From Thermococcus sp. SY098 (GTDB taxonomy: Archaea > Methanobacteriota_B > Thermococci > Thermococcales > Thermococcaceae): DNA of 64,000 nt. The position numbers and the translations under genes were made by a program. This document shows positions 17,580-26,014 of this stretch, piece after piece. Below the pieces are notes generated by a model. It was not told the DNA's origin. It saw nothing but the letters and a program-made list of their open reading frames with translations, and made no database searches. Each line of letters starts with the position of its first letter. Positions within the stretch are counted from its first letter, which is position 1. The stretch lies in assembly GCF_035621495.1 (NCBI RefSeq), contig NZ_CP141821.1:772760-836759 (forward strand). The letters run 5' to 3'.

Positions 17580-18680
17580 TTATTTTAAACACTTCACATA
17601 TATTAGCGCAGGCTCGCCCCACTCGGGATAGGGATCAATGAGCGCGACACTCACGAAGCCGGTCTTTTCGTAGAACCTCCTCGTTGCATCGTAGGGTTTG
17701 TATGAGAGATCGCCGGATGTCTTGACGACGAGGACTTCAAATCCATGCTCCTTTGCCCACTCCTCGATGAAGTTCAATAGCTTAGAACCAATACCTTTCC
17801 CTCTGTGTTCTCTTCTTACCGCCATCCAGAGGATTTCAAGGGCTTTTTCATTAAGAGGCTTGATAGTTATGAAACCAAGGACTTCTTTGTCGAGGGTTAT
17901 GAATGTGATCTCACTTTTTAAATCCTCTTCAATAGCCCTGAGTCCAGCTTCATTGAACCACTCTGGCAAATTGCGGGCTATTTCAAGACATGTCTTTCTT
18001 TCGTCATCGATCTGTAGAGATTTGATGATCATATCCAACACCCTTAGTTTTTTTTCCAGCCACAGCCAGCCAGTCATTCCAACCAAATTAGCCGCTGAGT
18101 GAAGGGCATAGGCTGGAATCAAAGAACCACTGATGGCTCTGAAGTAACCAGCAACAAGACCCATTAAGAATGCATCCAGCACAATGAAAATCCTGAATCC
18201 TTTGGGAGCATCACGAAAAGCCAGTATGTGAACGAGACCAAAGATAATCGCTGCGAAAACTATCGCAACCCAGAAACTCGTATGGCAAAGGAGATAACCT
18301 TCAATGAGGCCTCTGTAAAGTGTCTCTTCGCCGAGAGGTGCGAGGACGAGCATTAAAATGGCAATCTTAAACGTAGTGTCTGGTAAAAAGTCTGGTCTGT
18401 AGTTTTGAACCAGCTTGTAGGCTATTGGAGCTGTGATTGCAGATAAGCCTAGTCCAGCAAAGAAGGCTTTTGGAACGTACATCAAGTTGAATCTGAAACC
18501 GTATTCACTCAAGTTTCCAATGAGGGAAATCACAGCTACTGATAGCAGGAAAAAGCTCGCCTGTGTTACCACCCCAATTATAAACGGATCATCTTTTTTC
18601 TTTGAGACTTCCCCAGCTATTATGAAGCTTGGTATTAAAACAAAAAGCCAAAAGGCGAGAGCTGTAACCAGCTCAAGCAT
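17580..18680 (-). CDS. CPBP-family membrane protease fused to a GNAT acetyltransferase
   Basis: 366 residues in two parts. Residues 1-215 have about eight membrane helices and the CPBP (Abi/CAAX-like) motifs EETLYRG, FGLVH and ALHSAAN, the glutamates and histidines of this intramembrane metalloprotease family. Residues 225-366 form a GNAT N-acetyltransferase domain with the acetyl-CoA motif RREHRGKGIGSKLLNF, and end with a typical RRFYEKTGF segment. The frame is uninterrupted, so the fusion is real in this sequence. The membrane part would hold the acetyltransferase at the membrane. Neither substrate is known. Confidence 0.85.
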   Translation of the reverse strand: MLELVTALAFWLFVLIPSFIIAGEVSKKKDDPFIIGVVTQASFFLLSVAVISLIGNLSEYGFRFNLMYVPKAFFAGLGLSAITAPIAYKLVQNYRPDFLPDTTFKIAILMLVLAPLGEETLYRGLIEGYLLCHTSFWVAIVFAAIIFGLVHILAFRDAPKGFRIFIVLDAFLMGLVAGYFRAISGSLIPAYALHSAANLVGMTGWLWLEKKLRVLDMIIKSLQIDDERKTCLEIARNLPEWFNEAGLRAIEEDLKSEITFITLDKEVLGFITIKPLNEKALEILWMAVRREHRGKGIGSKLLNFIEEWAKEHGFEVLVVKTSGDLSYKPYDATRRFYEKTGFVSVALIDPYPEWGEPALIYVKCLK

Positions 18681-18685
18681 TTCTA

Positions 18686-19552
18686 TTACCTCTCAAAATT
18701 TATCTCAATAAGCTTTCCACCAGTCATTTCAAGAATTTTGTTTTCAAAATCTTCGAGAGTCATGTTCCTAAACTCCAGTTCGGCTGAAATTTTCATGACA
18801 TACTCTTCTTCACGCTTATCACAGCTTCCCTCGAATGGTTTTGTAACAATAATCTTCTTCAATTTGCCAGATCTGTCGTCAACTTCTCCAATTAGAATCC
18901 AGCATAATGACTGCCTTTCATTGCTCATGCACTCAAGTTCAGCATTTAACCAAGTGTTGTTTTTAAGAGTTAACACCAACAGCCCTCCACAGGATTCCCT
19001 TGTCATGCTCATATTGAAGTTCAGCATTTTTTCGATTTCTTTGCTAACATTTCTATAGTATCTCAAAACAGTCATCTGAGCCATTGAATCAGAAATTCCA
19101 AAAACTCTATGGGATGTATGATTAACGCGGTATTCAACCCAAAAATTCCTGAGCTTTGTTAAGTTATTGCGATAATATGCCTGAAGTTTTATATATACAA
19201 TGTCTTTGTCTTTTGGTCTTGCATAGTCTTTATGCCATACCCAGAAGACCCTTGTTTTTACATCATAGCTTGCATCTAAGTTCCAAGCTGAAATGGATCC
19301 AACAGTTATAAAAGCATTTTTACCTCTCAATTTTTCAAAGAGTTCTGTACTGGTCTGCTTAAAATAGTCAATAGCGGCATATACATCCATACCATATTCA
19401 TCCCATAAAATCTTAGTGAACTGTTCCTGCTGGTTTTTGTAGTAAGAAAGCTCCCGTTCAAAGTCTTGAATTTTGGAATACATTTCTATTGGGAGGATTA
19501 GTAGGATAAGCATGACAATCCCAACTAGTACCATTTTGTATCCCCTGCTCAT
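18686..19552 (-). CDS. Membrane-anchored extracellular protein of unknown function
   Basis: 288 residues. An N-terminal hydrophobic anchor (MVLVGIVMLILLILPIEMYS) precedes a coiled-coil-like stretch and a mainly beta external region with several Asn-X-Ser/Thr sequons (NLTK, NHTS, NVSK, NMS, NMT) and four cysteines. No family recognised. It is followed 5 bases downstream by the CPBP-GNAT gene in the same orientation and probably shares its transcript. GGTGAG precedes the ATG. Confidence 0.7.
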   Translation of the reverse strand: MSRGYKMVLVGIVMLILLILPIEMYSKIQDFERELSYYKNQQEQFTKILWDEYGMDVYAAIDYFKQTSTELFEKLRGKNAFITVGSISAWNLDASYDVKTRVFWVWHKDYARPKDKDIVYIKLQAYYRNNLTKLRNFWVEYRVNHTSHRVFGISDSMAQMTVLRYYRNVSKEIEKMLNFNMSMTRESCGGLLVLTLKNNTWLNAELECMSNERQSLCWILIGEVDDRSGKLKKIIVTKPFEGSCDKREEEYVMKISAELEFRNMTLEDFENKILEMTGGKLIEINFER

Positions 19553-19617
19553 AGACTCACCATTAGTTTTAATGCTCCAAAGTTTATAAAATTACACACG
19601 TATGTGGTTATGCTTGC

Positions 19618-20040
19618 CTATTGAGCAAATTCTTTAAGAATCCTTACAACTTCATCCCTCAAATTCCTCGGCAAGTACTCATCATTAAGATAGCTCTCAA
19701 CATCTTTAAGCCTCTTTTTAATCCACTCAACATTGCATTCTTTGAGAGCAAACTTAAGCTCCTCTTCGAGCGCCTTTAGATGGCATTCATAGACTGTTTC
19801 AGGGTTTTCGACTATAACGTTCGACGTTACTTCTAGGCCTCTCTTCTTGAGACACTCAATTTCAACGAGTTCATGAAACAGTAAGTATTCATTTGACAAG
19901 ATGTCCCCAGGCGTGTATTTATCGTCCTCATAACTCTCTGCAGTTAGGTAGGTGTAAAGCTCTTCAGGGGAGACATTGAACTCTTTTCCAAGCTTTTTTG
20001 ACAGTTCATTTATTCGTTTTTTGATTTTGGTTCCCATCAT
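19618..20040 (-). CDS. Conserved protein with HELVE motif, unknown function
   Basis: About 140 residues, mostly helical and acidic. The central segment LLFHELVEIECLKKRG contains an HExxE arrangement that could bind metal, but no second metal ligand is obvious. The next helices carry ECHLKALEEELKFAL, with another His and acidic residues. It may be a small helical-bundle hydrolase or a regulatory protein. I do not recognise the family. ATG at 20040 is chosen because the TTG at 20046 has no ribosome binding site, and the next ATG at 20037 is equally possible. It is divergent from the GNAT gene at 20077. Confidence 0.6.
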   Translation of the reverse strand: MMGTKIKKRINELSKKLGKEFNVSPEELYTYLTAESYEDDKYTPGDILSNEYLLFHELVEIECLKKRGLEVTSNVIVENPETVYECHLKALEEELKFALKECNVEWIKKRLKDVESYLNDEYLPRNLRDEVVRILKEFAQ

Positions 20041-20076
20041 CAACAAATATTTTTAAGGCGTTGGATTTAAGCTTTT
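20041..20076. promoter_or_regulatory. Divergent promoters between the HELVE protein and GNAT genes
   Basis: Only 36 bases separate the two start codons. On the plus strand TTTTTAAG at about 20049-20056 sits 25 bases before the TTG at 20077, so the GNAT mRNA is probably leaderless. On the minus strand AGCTTAAATCC (about 20074-20064) sits 25-30 bases before the ATG at 20040. The two core promoters interleave, so their use may be mutually exclusive. Confidence 0.5.
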
Positions 20077-20802
20077 TTGATAATAAGAAGAGCAAGAATT
20101 AAAGATGAGGATATTTTGAAAGAAATACACTCTGGAGAACCTCCATGGGAAAACTTTGAAACTTACCTAAAAGCTATTAGAAACTCTGGTGGAGACATAT
20201 TTCTTTACGAAAATAAAGGGGAAATTGAGCTTTTACCATTCAATGGGAAAGCTCACATCCATGTTCTCTGGGTTCAAGAGGGATATAGAGGCAAAGGTAT
20301 CGGTTCAAAGCTTTTAGCATTCGCCGAGGAATGGGCAAAGAAACGAGGTCTGAAAGGACTAAGCGTCATTCCAGAAGACAAGAATGCCATGAGATTTTAT
20401 GAGAAAAATGGATTTGAATTTAAAGACTGGCAAGTGAAGGGTATAAAGGATGTTGAAGGATGCGATGTAAAAGTAGAGTCCCATTATGACAATCCTCCAA
20501 AGTTTCCGAACATTTCAGCCGTTTATACTTCCGGTCTTTTCCTTTGGAACCTCCACAAAAAAGCTCCCCGAGTTAGATTTGGGGACTTTACAATACTTCT
20601 TATTGATGAAGGAAACTGTGTAAATGCTGTTATCTATGGGAAGATACTCAACAGAAGAATTGTGAAAGTTGCTGAGTGTCTTGCTGGAAAAATCAGGAAA
20701 AGAATGTTCCTTCAGGTTTGGATGAAAGATTGGAAGATTTTAGAGGAAGAAGGGTTTAAGAGAATCGGTAAAGTTGAGTGGATGGAGAAGATTTTCACTT
20801 AA
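20077..20802 (+). CDS. GNAT family N-acetyltransferase
   Basis: 241 residues. The acetyl-CoA site is clear (VQEGYRGKGIGSKLLAFAEE) and is followed by NAMRFYEKNGFEF. The second half (about 130-241) has a second beta-alpha fold with no intact acetyl-CoA motif. The TTG start gives IIRRARIKDEDILKE, the usual GNAT first strand. The GNAT core resembles that in the CPBP fusion at 17580-18680 (the KGIGSKLL-EEWAK region), suggesting an intragenomic family. Substrate unknown. It ends in a 4-base overlap with the convergent MFS gene. Confidence 0.82.
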   Translation: MIIRRARIKDEDILKEIHSGEPPWENFETYLKAIRNSGGDIFLYENKGEIELLPFNGKAHIHVLWVQEGYRGKGIGSKLLAFAEEWAKKRGLKGLSVIPEDKNAMRFYEKNGFEFKDWQVKGIKDVEGCDVKVESHYDNPPKFPNISAVYTSGLFLWNLHKKAPRVRFGDFTILLIDEGNCVNAVIYGKILNRRIVKVAECLAGKIRKRMFLQVWMKDWKILEEEGFKRIGKVEWMEKIFT

Positions 20803-21977
20803 GTGCATCTATCAATTCTCTGCTCACTATATATTAAGATGAAAAAGCCTACTGCATTCAAAACACCCAATCCACACACTCCTGCAGCCAGCATTGAAAC
20901 ATCAACGCCATGCTCAATCAACCATGCAAAACTCAGCTGTGATAAGGGAATTATAAGGGTAGCCAATGCATCAAAAGCTCCTCTGTAAGTGCCGAGCTTT
21001 TCAAGCGGGATTATCCTCTGAAACAGACTGTCAAAGGAGACGTTTAGAATCCCTCCTCCAAAGTTCAAAAGCAAAATTCCAGCAAAGAGCAAAACTAACG
21101 AAGGTAAGCCTAAAAGCAAGACTGCAACACTTTCAAGGAGCATCCCTATGAAGAGAGGTTTTGAGATCCCAATTTTACGCTTGTGAGCAAAAAGAGCTAT
21201 TCCAGCAGCACCAGCCAAGCTTCCTAAACTCCCAACAGACTTCAGCAGACCATAAATGGCTTCCTTTTTACTCAAATTTCTGAGAGTGTTAAAGACAAAA
21301 ATCCTTGCTGGGGCTATTGCAAAGTTGAAGAGCAGGATTAATGCGATTCCTGCAAAAACAACTCTATGAGAAGTTTTGGGCTGGGCTGATCCACTTCTCT
21401 CTCCAATTGTCTCTTCTCGTCTCACTGCAACGTTGATGTATGGAATGAGAAGCAGAGCCCCAATTAAAAGGAAGAGCACATCCAGAAGCATAAGCTTAAT
21501 CCCAAAGAGGTAAGCAAGATAACCCACAACAGGAAACGCAAGAAGAGAAGTTACCTCCCCGACAGTTTGTACTTTTGCGTTGAGCTTTTGAAGCTCAGAC
21601 TCCTCAAAAGTCATGGAAGCTATAAGCGTAAAGCCGAAGTATCTATGAAGAATATCAAGAGCCGAGATTAGTGAAATTAAGAGGTAAAATGCCCAAATGT
21701 TTGAGGCGAACTTTATTATTGTTAGAGCAAAGAAAGACTGAAGGAACAATGCGAGAAAAGCGAGCCTAACTTTTTTCTCAGTCTTATCAAGAAAGCGACC
21801 CATTAAAGGTGGTGCTATAACCCAGGGGAGCATGGAGGCTAAAGAATAGCCCGCCACGCTGAGGAGGGAACTCGTTTGGTTAAGGAGATGCCAAGGTAGG
21901 GCTATGCTTTCAATTGCATCTCCAGTGATTCTGAGCACAGTTGTGAGAAGTAAAAGGGTGTAGAGTTTAGATTTCAT
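20799..21977 (-). CDS. MFS transporter
   Basis: 392 residues with about twelve membrane segments. A typical MFS loop GRFLDKTEKKVRLA lies between helices 2 and 3, and a charged central loop REETIGERSGSAQPKTSH separates the halves. The pattern fits the drug-efflux-like (MFS_1/MFS_3) type. ATG at 21977 is preferred to 21986, because GGTGG then lies 5 bases upstream. Substrate unknown. Confidence 0.8.
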   Translation of the reverse strand: MKSKLYTLLLLTTVLRITGDAIESIALPWHLLNQTSSLLSVAGYSLASMLPWVIAPPLMGRFLDKTEKKVRLAFLALFLQSFFALTIIKFASNIWAFYLLISLISALDILHRYFGFTLIASMTFEESELQKLNAKVQTVGEVTSLLAFPVVGYLAYLFGIKLMLLDVLFLLIGALLLIPYINVAVRREETIGERSGSAQPKTSHRVVFAGIALILLFNFAIAPARIFVFNTLRNLSKKEAIYGLLKSVGSLGSLAGAAGIALFAHKRKIGISKPLFIGMLLESVAVLLLGLPSLVLLFAGILLLNFGGGILNVSFDSLFQRIIPLEKLGTYRGAFDALATLIIPLSQLSFAWLIEHGVDVSMLAAGVCGLGVLNAVGFFILIYSEQRIDRCT

Positions 21978-22055
21978 CGAAGCCACCAGTGAGTTCTCTT
22001 TTACTTTTGAGATTACCTCAGATAAAAGTTATAAGCTTTCTGGAGAACTCTGAAT

Positions 22056-22532
22056 ATGCCGTTCACTCCTTTCCACTTCGGACCAGCACTATTGTTTGCA
22101 GCCCTTTTTGGATATTTAGATTTCTGGACTTTCATGATTGCTAATGTGATTGTAGACTTTGAACCCCTCTTGGTTTTGATCCTTGGCTTAGATTTGCGCT
22201 ATGGCTATCCGCTTCACGGCTTCTTCCACACTTTTATTGGAGGCTCTCTGGTTGCCTTAGCTCTGGCAGAGGTTATGACAAAAGTTTACAAACACTTAAG
22301 AAGAAAGACGGACATCAGAAAGCTTAGAATTACAGCCTTAAGCGGGGTCTGGCTTCACATAGTTCTTGATTCATTCCTCTACACGGACATAAAGCCCCTC
22401 TTCCCTCTGAGCTGGAATCCGTTTTATGGAGTGTTTTCAGCTTTTGATGTCTACAGCTTTTGTGCATTGGCTTTTCTCCTGGGGATGCCGCTATATTCGC
22501 TGATGAACCTAAAGCTCCATCCTAAACACTAA
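22056..22532 (+). CDS. Membrane-bound YdjM-like metal-dependent hydrolase family protein
   Basis: 158 residues with about four membrane helices. Conserved polar residues within or near membranes, FTPFHFGPA, NVIVDFEPLL, YPLHGFFHTFIGG and WLHIVLDSF, give several His and Asp residues in the spacing of the YdjM-type family. The activity of this family is not established. Its 3' end overlaps the convergent GNAT gene by 24 bases. The start has a weak ribosome binding site. Confidence 0.72.
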   Translation: MPFTPFHFGPALLFAALFGYLDFWTFMIANVIVDFEPLLVLILGLDLRYGYPLHGFFHTFIGGSLVALALAEVMTKVYKHLRRKTDIRKLRITALSGVWLHIVLDSFLYTDIKPLFPLSWNPFYGVFSAFDVYSFCALAFLLGMPLYSLMNLKLHPKH

Positions 22533-23327
22533 AACGTCAGGCTCCCTAAAGTCAGTCCAGTTCTTAAAACCGAGCTCCTTTAGGGGCTCGATTAAATCAT
22601 CTCTATCCTCGGGGAGCATTATATCAATGCTGTCATAACCGATTTTCTTGGCTTCAAAGCTCATTGCGGGCAAAAGCGTTTTTATGCTCTCAGTTGAAAG
22701 CTTGAAAGGTGTGAATGTCGGTTCATTTTCGTATATTGGAACATAGAAAAACTTAAGCCCTTCGTATTCCCTAATTTCTGCCTTTTTGTTCAGCCACTTC
22801 AGACTTTCCTCACATCTGTGCAGGAACTTCCAGCCGTAGGGGATGTAATCTTTATAGTCGAGCTCTTCTAAAGAGTGAATTTTTGAAGGTTTTGGGTGTT
22901 CTCCCTCCCCAAGTGCTCTCTGAATGTAATAAAACCGCCCCACAATCTTAAAACCATCCTTCTTCGCCATTGCAATACTCTCTTTGTTGAGGAAGTATGT
23001 TGAAAACTCCAGTGCATCTATAACACCTTTCTCTGCGAGTGCCTTCCCTTTTTGTAGCATAAAGTTGTGCAAAACTCTTCCAAAGCCACGCTTTTGATAG
23101 CTGGGATGAACCCTAAGACCTTCAAGCCAGCCGACTTTGTTGGGTAGGATAGTGAGCTTTGCCGTTCCGATAACTTTTCCTTCCAGCTCGAGAACATAGA
23201 AGTTTCCGTCTTTTAGCCAGGTCTCAAAAACTCGAGCAAGATAATCTTCACCTTCCCAGGTTAACTTTGCAATTTCCTCGATGAATGGCTTATCTTCGGG
23301 TTTAACTTCCCTGATAAGAGGCTTCAT
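22509..23327 (-). CDS. GNAT family N-acetyltransferase (two-domain)
   Basis: 272 residues. The N-terminal GNAT domain shows the acetyl-CoA motif VHPSYQKRGFGRVLHNFMLQ and NKESIAMAKKDGFKIVGRF. A second domain (about 150-272) lacks the motif and has a strand-rich C-terminal tail. Duplicated GNAT folds of this layout are common in archaea. ATG at 23327 is preferred over 23339, with GGGGAT upstream. Substrate unknown. Confidence 0.82.
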   Translation of the reverse strand: MKPLIREVKPEDKPFIEEIAKLTWEGEDYLARVFETWLKDGNFYVLELEGKVIGTAKLTILPNKVGWLEGLRVHPSYQKRGFGRVLHNFMLQKGKALAEKGVIDALEFSTYFLNKESIAMAKKDGFKIVGRFYYIQRALGEGEHPKPSKIHSLEELDYKDYIPYGWKFLHRCEESLKWLNKKAEIREYEGLKFFYVPIYENEPTFTPFKLSTESIKTLLPAMSFEAKKIGYDSIDIMLPEDRDDLIEPLKELGFKNWTDFREPDVLVFRMEL

Positions 23328-23382
23328 TCGTATCCCCAAACATTTTTATGAATTTCGAGATATAAATCTTTGAGGTGCTGAG

Positions 23383-23433
23383 ATGATTCCTCGGAGGGTT
23401 GAAAAAGCGAGGATGCTGAAGAAGTTTTTTTAG
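23383..23433 (+). CDS. Short ORF (16 aa) with good ribosome binding site, perhaps gene remnant
   Basis: GAGGTG at 23373-23378 lies 4 bases before an ATG that opens MIPRRVEKARMLKKFF and stops at TAG 23431-23433. An ATATAAAT stretch just upstream (23360-23367) is TATA-like but too close for normal spacing. The start signals are better than chance, but the peptide is tiny and stops at once after a run of T. It could be the surviving 5' end of a deleted gene or a leader peptide. Confidence 0.3.
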   Translation: MIPRRVEKARMLKKFF

Positions 23434-23461
23434 AAAAAAGATAAGAGCAAGTCATTAAGAT

Positions 23462-24202
23462 CTAAACTTTCCTTGCAACCACTATTATCCTTGGGGCGTT
23501 TAGTGAGAGTTCCCTTCCATCAAAGCCTCCATAAACCTTTTCTATCTCAAAACCCGCTCTTTTTAGGAGTTCTTTTAGTTCCGTGAACGTGTAGATCCTC
23601 ACTGAAAAAGAAAATTCTCTCCTCTTGGTGTCTCTAATGAGTATTCTTTTCGTGTTTGCTCTGCCGGAAAAAACATCAAAGTCCGTTATGTCGATCATCA
23701 TATCCTTTCCTTTCTCGAGCACATAATACCGTTGCATGTTCTTTACAAAAAAGTCCCTGTTTGGAACATCAAGAACAAAGAGCCCGCTGGGTTTTAGAGC
23801 AGCATACACATTCTTCAGCACTTTAAAGTTTTCCTTGTCACTAAAGTAGCCGAAGCTGGTGAAAAGCAAGAGTACATTATCAAACTCATTCTTGAAGTCG
23901 AGCTCTCGCATATCCCCTTTCATGAACTTAACGCTCACTCCCCTCTCTTCCGCAGTTTTTCGCGCAATCTCGAGAAAGCCGTCCATTATGTCAACGCCAA
24001 CTACTTCATGTCCCAGCTCTGCCAGCTTTATTGCATGCCTCCCAAAGCCGCAGGCCAAATCTAAAATCCTCTTTGGCTCCTCCAATTCAAGAGCTTTTAC
24101 CAGAAACTCGACTTCCTTTTGTGTTCTCTCCTCAGTCAGCTTTTCAGAGTAGAAGTACATGTAATCGTCAACGTCAAAGACTTCCTCAATATTAAATGTC
24201 AT
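23462..24202 (-). CDS. Class I SAM-dependent methyltransferase
   Basis: 246 residues. Motif I RILDLACGFGRHAIKLAELG, the acidic strand VVGVDIMDGFLEIARK, the GDMREL motif and the VLLLFTSFGYF motif IV region are clear. The long C-terminal half (SVRIYTFTELKELLKRAGFEIEKVYGG) is typical of the UbiE/SmtA-like class. Substrate unknown. GGGGGAATACAGG precedes the ATG. It lies beside two further methyltransferases of similar type (25230-25943 and 26015-26635). Confidence 0.88.
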   Translation of the reverse strand: MTFNIEEVFDVDDYMYFYSEKLTEERTQKEVEFLVKALELEEPKRILDLACGFGRHAIKLAELGHEVVGVDIMDGFLEIARKTAEERGVSVKFMKGDMRELDFKNEFDNVLLLFTSFGYFSDKENFKVLKNVYAALKPSGLFVLDVPNRDFFVKNMQRYYVLEKGKDMMIDITDFDVFSGRANTKRILIRDTKRREFSFSVRIYTFTELKELLKRAGFEIEKVYGGFDGRELSLNAPRIIVVARKV

Positions 24203-24223
24203 CCTGTATTCCCCCTAAGATGT

Positions 24224-25233
24224 TCACAACTTCCATAATCCGCTTGCTAAATAATCAACAAGCATTTGTGTTTTTGAGCTATTTACAGTTTTCTCTTTTT
24301 CTTGATATCCAGGCACAACAGCAACACCAGCCACAAAAATCCTATCTTCAACCCGCTTGACAACCTCCACCCATCCGTTCTCCCAGAGTTCCTTTTTCCA
24401 GACTAACTTTCCATCAAAGTCCAGCTTGGCAACAATGGCATCCCGTTGAGTTCTCCACCAACAAGTATTCCGTCATTGAGGATTTGAATTGCCGTTCCAG
24501 TACCCTCTCCGAGCGTTGCTTCCCACTCTCCAATTAGAGAAATCCAGAACTCCCCGTTCTTGTCGCCCGTAATGAGAATTTTGCCGTTTAAATCCGTGAC
24601 ATCAAGGGCTATTCCTTCTCCAAGGTGTTTTTCTCCGAGTGTATTTCCTTCCCTATCAAGCTCAAAAGCTATTACACTCCAGCCAGTATCTTTCACGCTC
24701 CCTATCAGATTGAAGCCTCTTTTACCCTTAATAATGCCTCCAAAAATTGCATCCTCCCATGTACCGAGCGTTCTCTTCCAGAGCAGATCACCCATAAGGT
24801 CTGTTTTCATTAGAAAAAAGCTCCTTTTGCTGCCGTCCGAGGCTTCACCGCCCAGAAGAACACCGTTACTAAGGGGGACTATGGAATACACGCACTCGTT
24901 GCCCAGAATGCGGTACTTCCTCTCCCAGATTTTGTTTCCATTCCCATCTACCTTTGCAAGGTAAGCCTTCCAGCTCTCCCCGCCGTCTGGAGTAGCTATT
25001 CCTTCAACAGCGCCGCCTATGAGGTAGCCATCGTCCACCTTGGCTATCGAATGCCCCTCCCAGTCATCTTTGCCGCCAAAGAGCTTGAACCACTCAAGCT
25101 TCTCTTCATAGTTCAATTTGATGAGCATAATATTGTAGTTCTCATTCTTCACGCTACCAATGATTAAAATGCCATCTTCCATAGATATTCCAGCTACTGG
25201 AACGGTTTCTTTTCCGAAGGTGTAGGTTTTCAT
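24224..25233 (-). pseudogene. Beta-propeller-like protein gene disrupted by a frameshift
   Basis: The intact upstream frame reads a set of repeated beta modules (GYLIGGAVEG, GVLLGGEASDGS, GNKIWERKYRILG, GDLLWKRTLGTWEDAIFGG), typical of PQQ/delta-60-type propellers, and stops at 24403. After a C run at 24442-24444 the neighbouring frame continues in the same style (AIVAKLDFDGKLVWKKELWE, then a 50-residue tail) to a TGA at 24224-24226. A single missing base in the G run of the coding strand would restore an intact protein of about 336 residues. It starts in an ATGA overlap with the methyltransferase upstream. Either a true inactivating change or a sequencing error. Confidence 0.75.
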
Positions 25234-25943
25234 GGTTTGGCCCCCACAGTTACAACACTAAAAGTCCCCAGATAGTGCGTTTCCACTTCAAAACCGACTT
25301 TTCTAAGGATGAACTCCACAATCCACGGTGACCAGATGTTAATTTTCACCCTGAAGAAGTAGCCCTTCTCAAGGTTAATGAAAAGCCGCTCTACCTGTCC
25401 TTTCACGGTGTTGAGGGAAACGTGGAACTGGATAAACGGCTCCTCAACGAGCACGTGCTTATAGCCCTCATGCAAAAGCTTAACCCAGTCCGCATAGTCA
25501 ACAAATAAGATGCCATTTGGCTTTAGCACCCTGAAAGCCTCTTGGACAATCTTATCGAAATCATAAACACTCAGGTGGGGTAGAGAATTTCCCAAAAGCG
25601 CAACCAGGTCAAAGCTTTCATCAGGAAAATCGAGCTTCTTGGCGTCCATAATCCGGAACTCTGCTTTATATCTGAGCTCCTTTGCGATTGCTTTTGCCTT
25701 TTCCACGAGTTCTTCTTGGACATCGATTCCAACAACCTCAAATCCCAGCTCTTCGAGAGCAAAGGTCGAGATTCCCATGCCACAGCCGATGTCCAAAGCT
25801 TTGCCGCTTTTTATTGGGAGAAACCTTTCAAGCAGTTCTTTCTGCTTTTCCATTCTCTTTTTTCCAACTTCAGTTCTTGGATCATACATCCAGAGCTTTT
25901 CCTTATAGGTTGGCTCAAATGTGCAGCCGAGGTTTCTGAACAT
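25230..25943 (-). CDS. Class I SAM-dependent methyltransferase
   Basis: 237 residues. Motif I KALDIGCGMGISTFALEELG, the acidic VVGIDVQEELVEKAK, the FRIMDAKKLDFPDESFDLVALLG motif II-III region, and VLKPNGILFVDYADWVKL are clear. The C-terminal part (VEFILRKVGFEVETHYLG) closes the Rossmann sheet. Substrate unknown. It leads a two-gene unit with the frameshifted propeller gene. It is divergent from the methyltransferase at 26015. Confidence 0.88.
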   Translation of the reverse strand: MFRNLGCTFEPTYKEKLWMYDPRTEVGKKRMEKQKELLERFLPIKSGKALDIGCGMGISTFALEELGFEVVGIDVQEELVEKAKAIAKELRYKAEFRIMDAKKLDFPDESFDLVALLGNSLPHLSVYDFDKIVQEAFRVLKPNGILFVDYADWVKLLHEGYKHVLVEEPFIQFHVSLNTVKGQVERLFINLEKGYFFRVKINIWSPWIVEFILRKVGFEVETHYLGTFSVVTVGAKP

Positions 25944-26014
25944 AGCTTCACCCGAAATTACTACATGAGAAAGTTTTAAAACTCTTTTGGATTAGTTAGA
26001 AGAGGTGGACTTGA

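Noticed and set aside
23370-23430. C/D sRNA look-alike (GATGATT and GCTGA) around the tiny ORF
   Set aside because: C box is imperfect, and spacing between boxes does not fit 10-14-nt guides.
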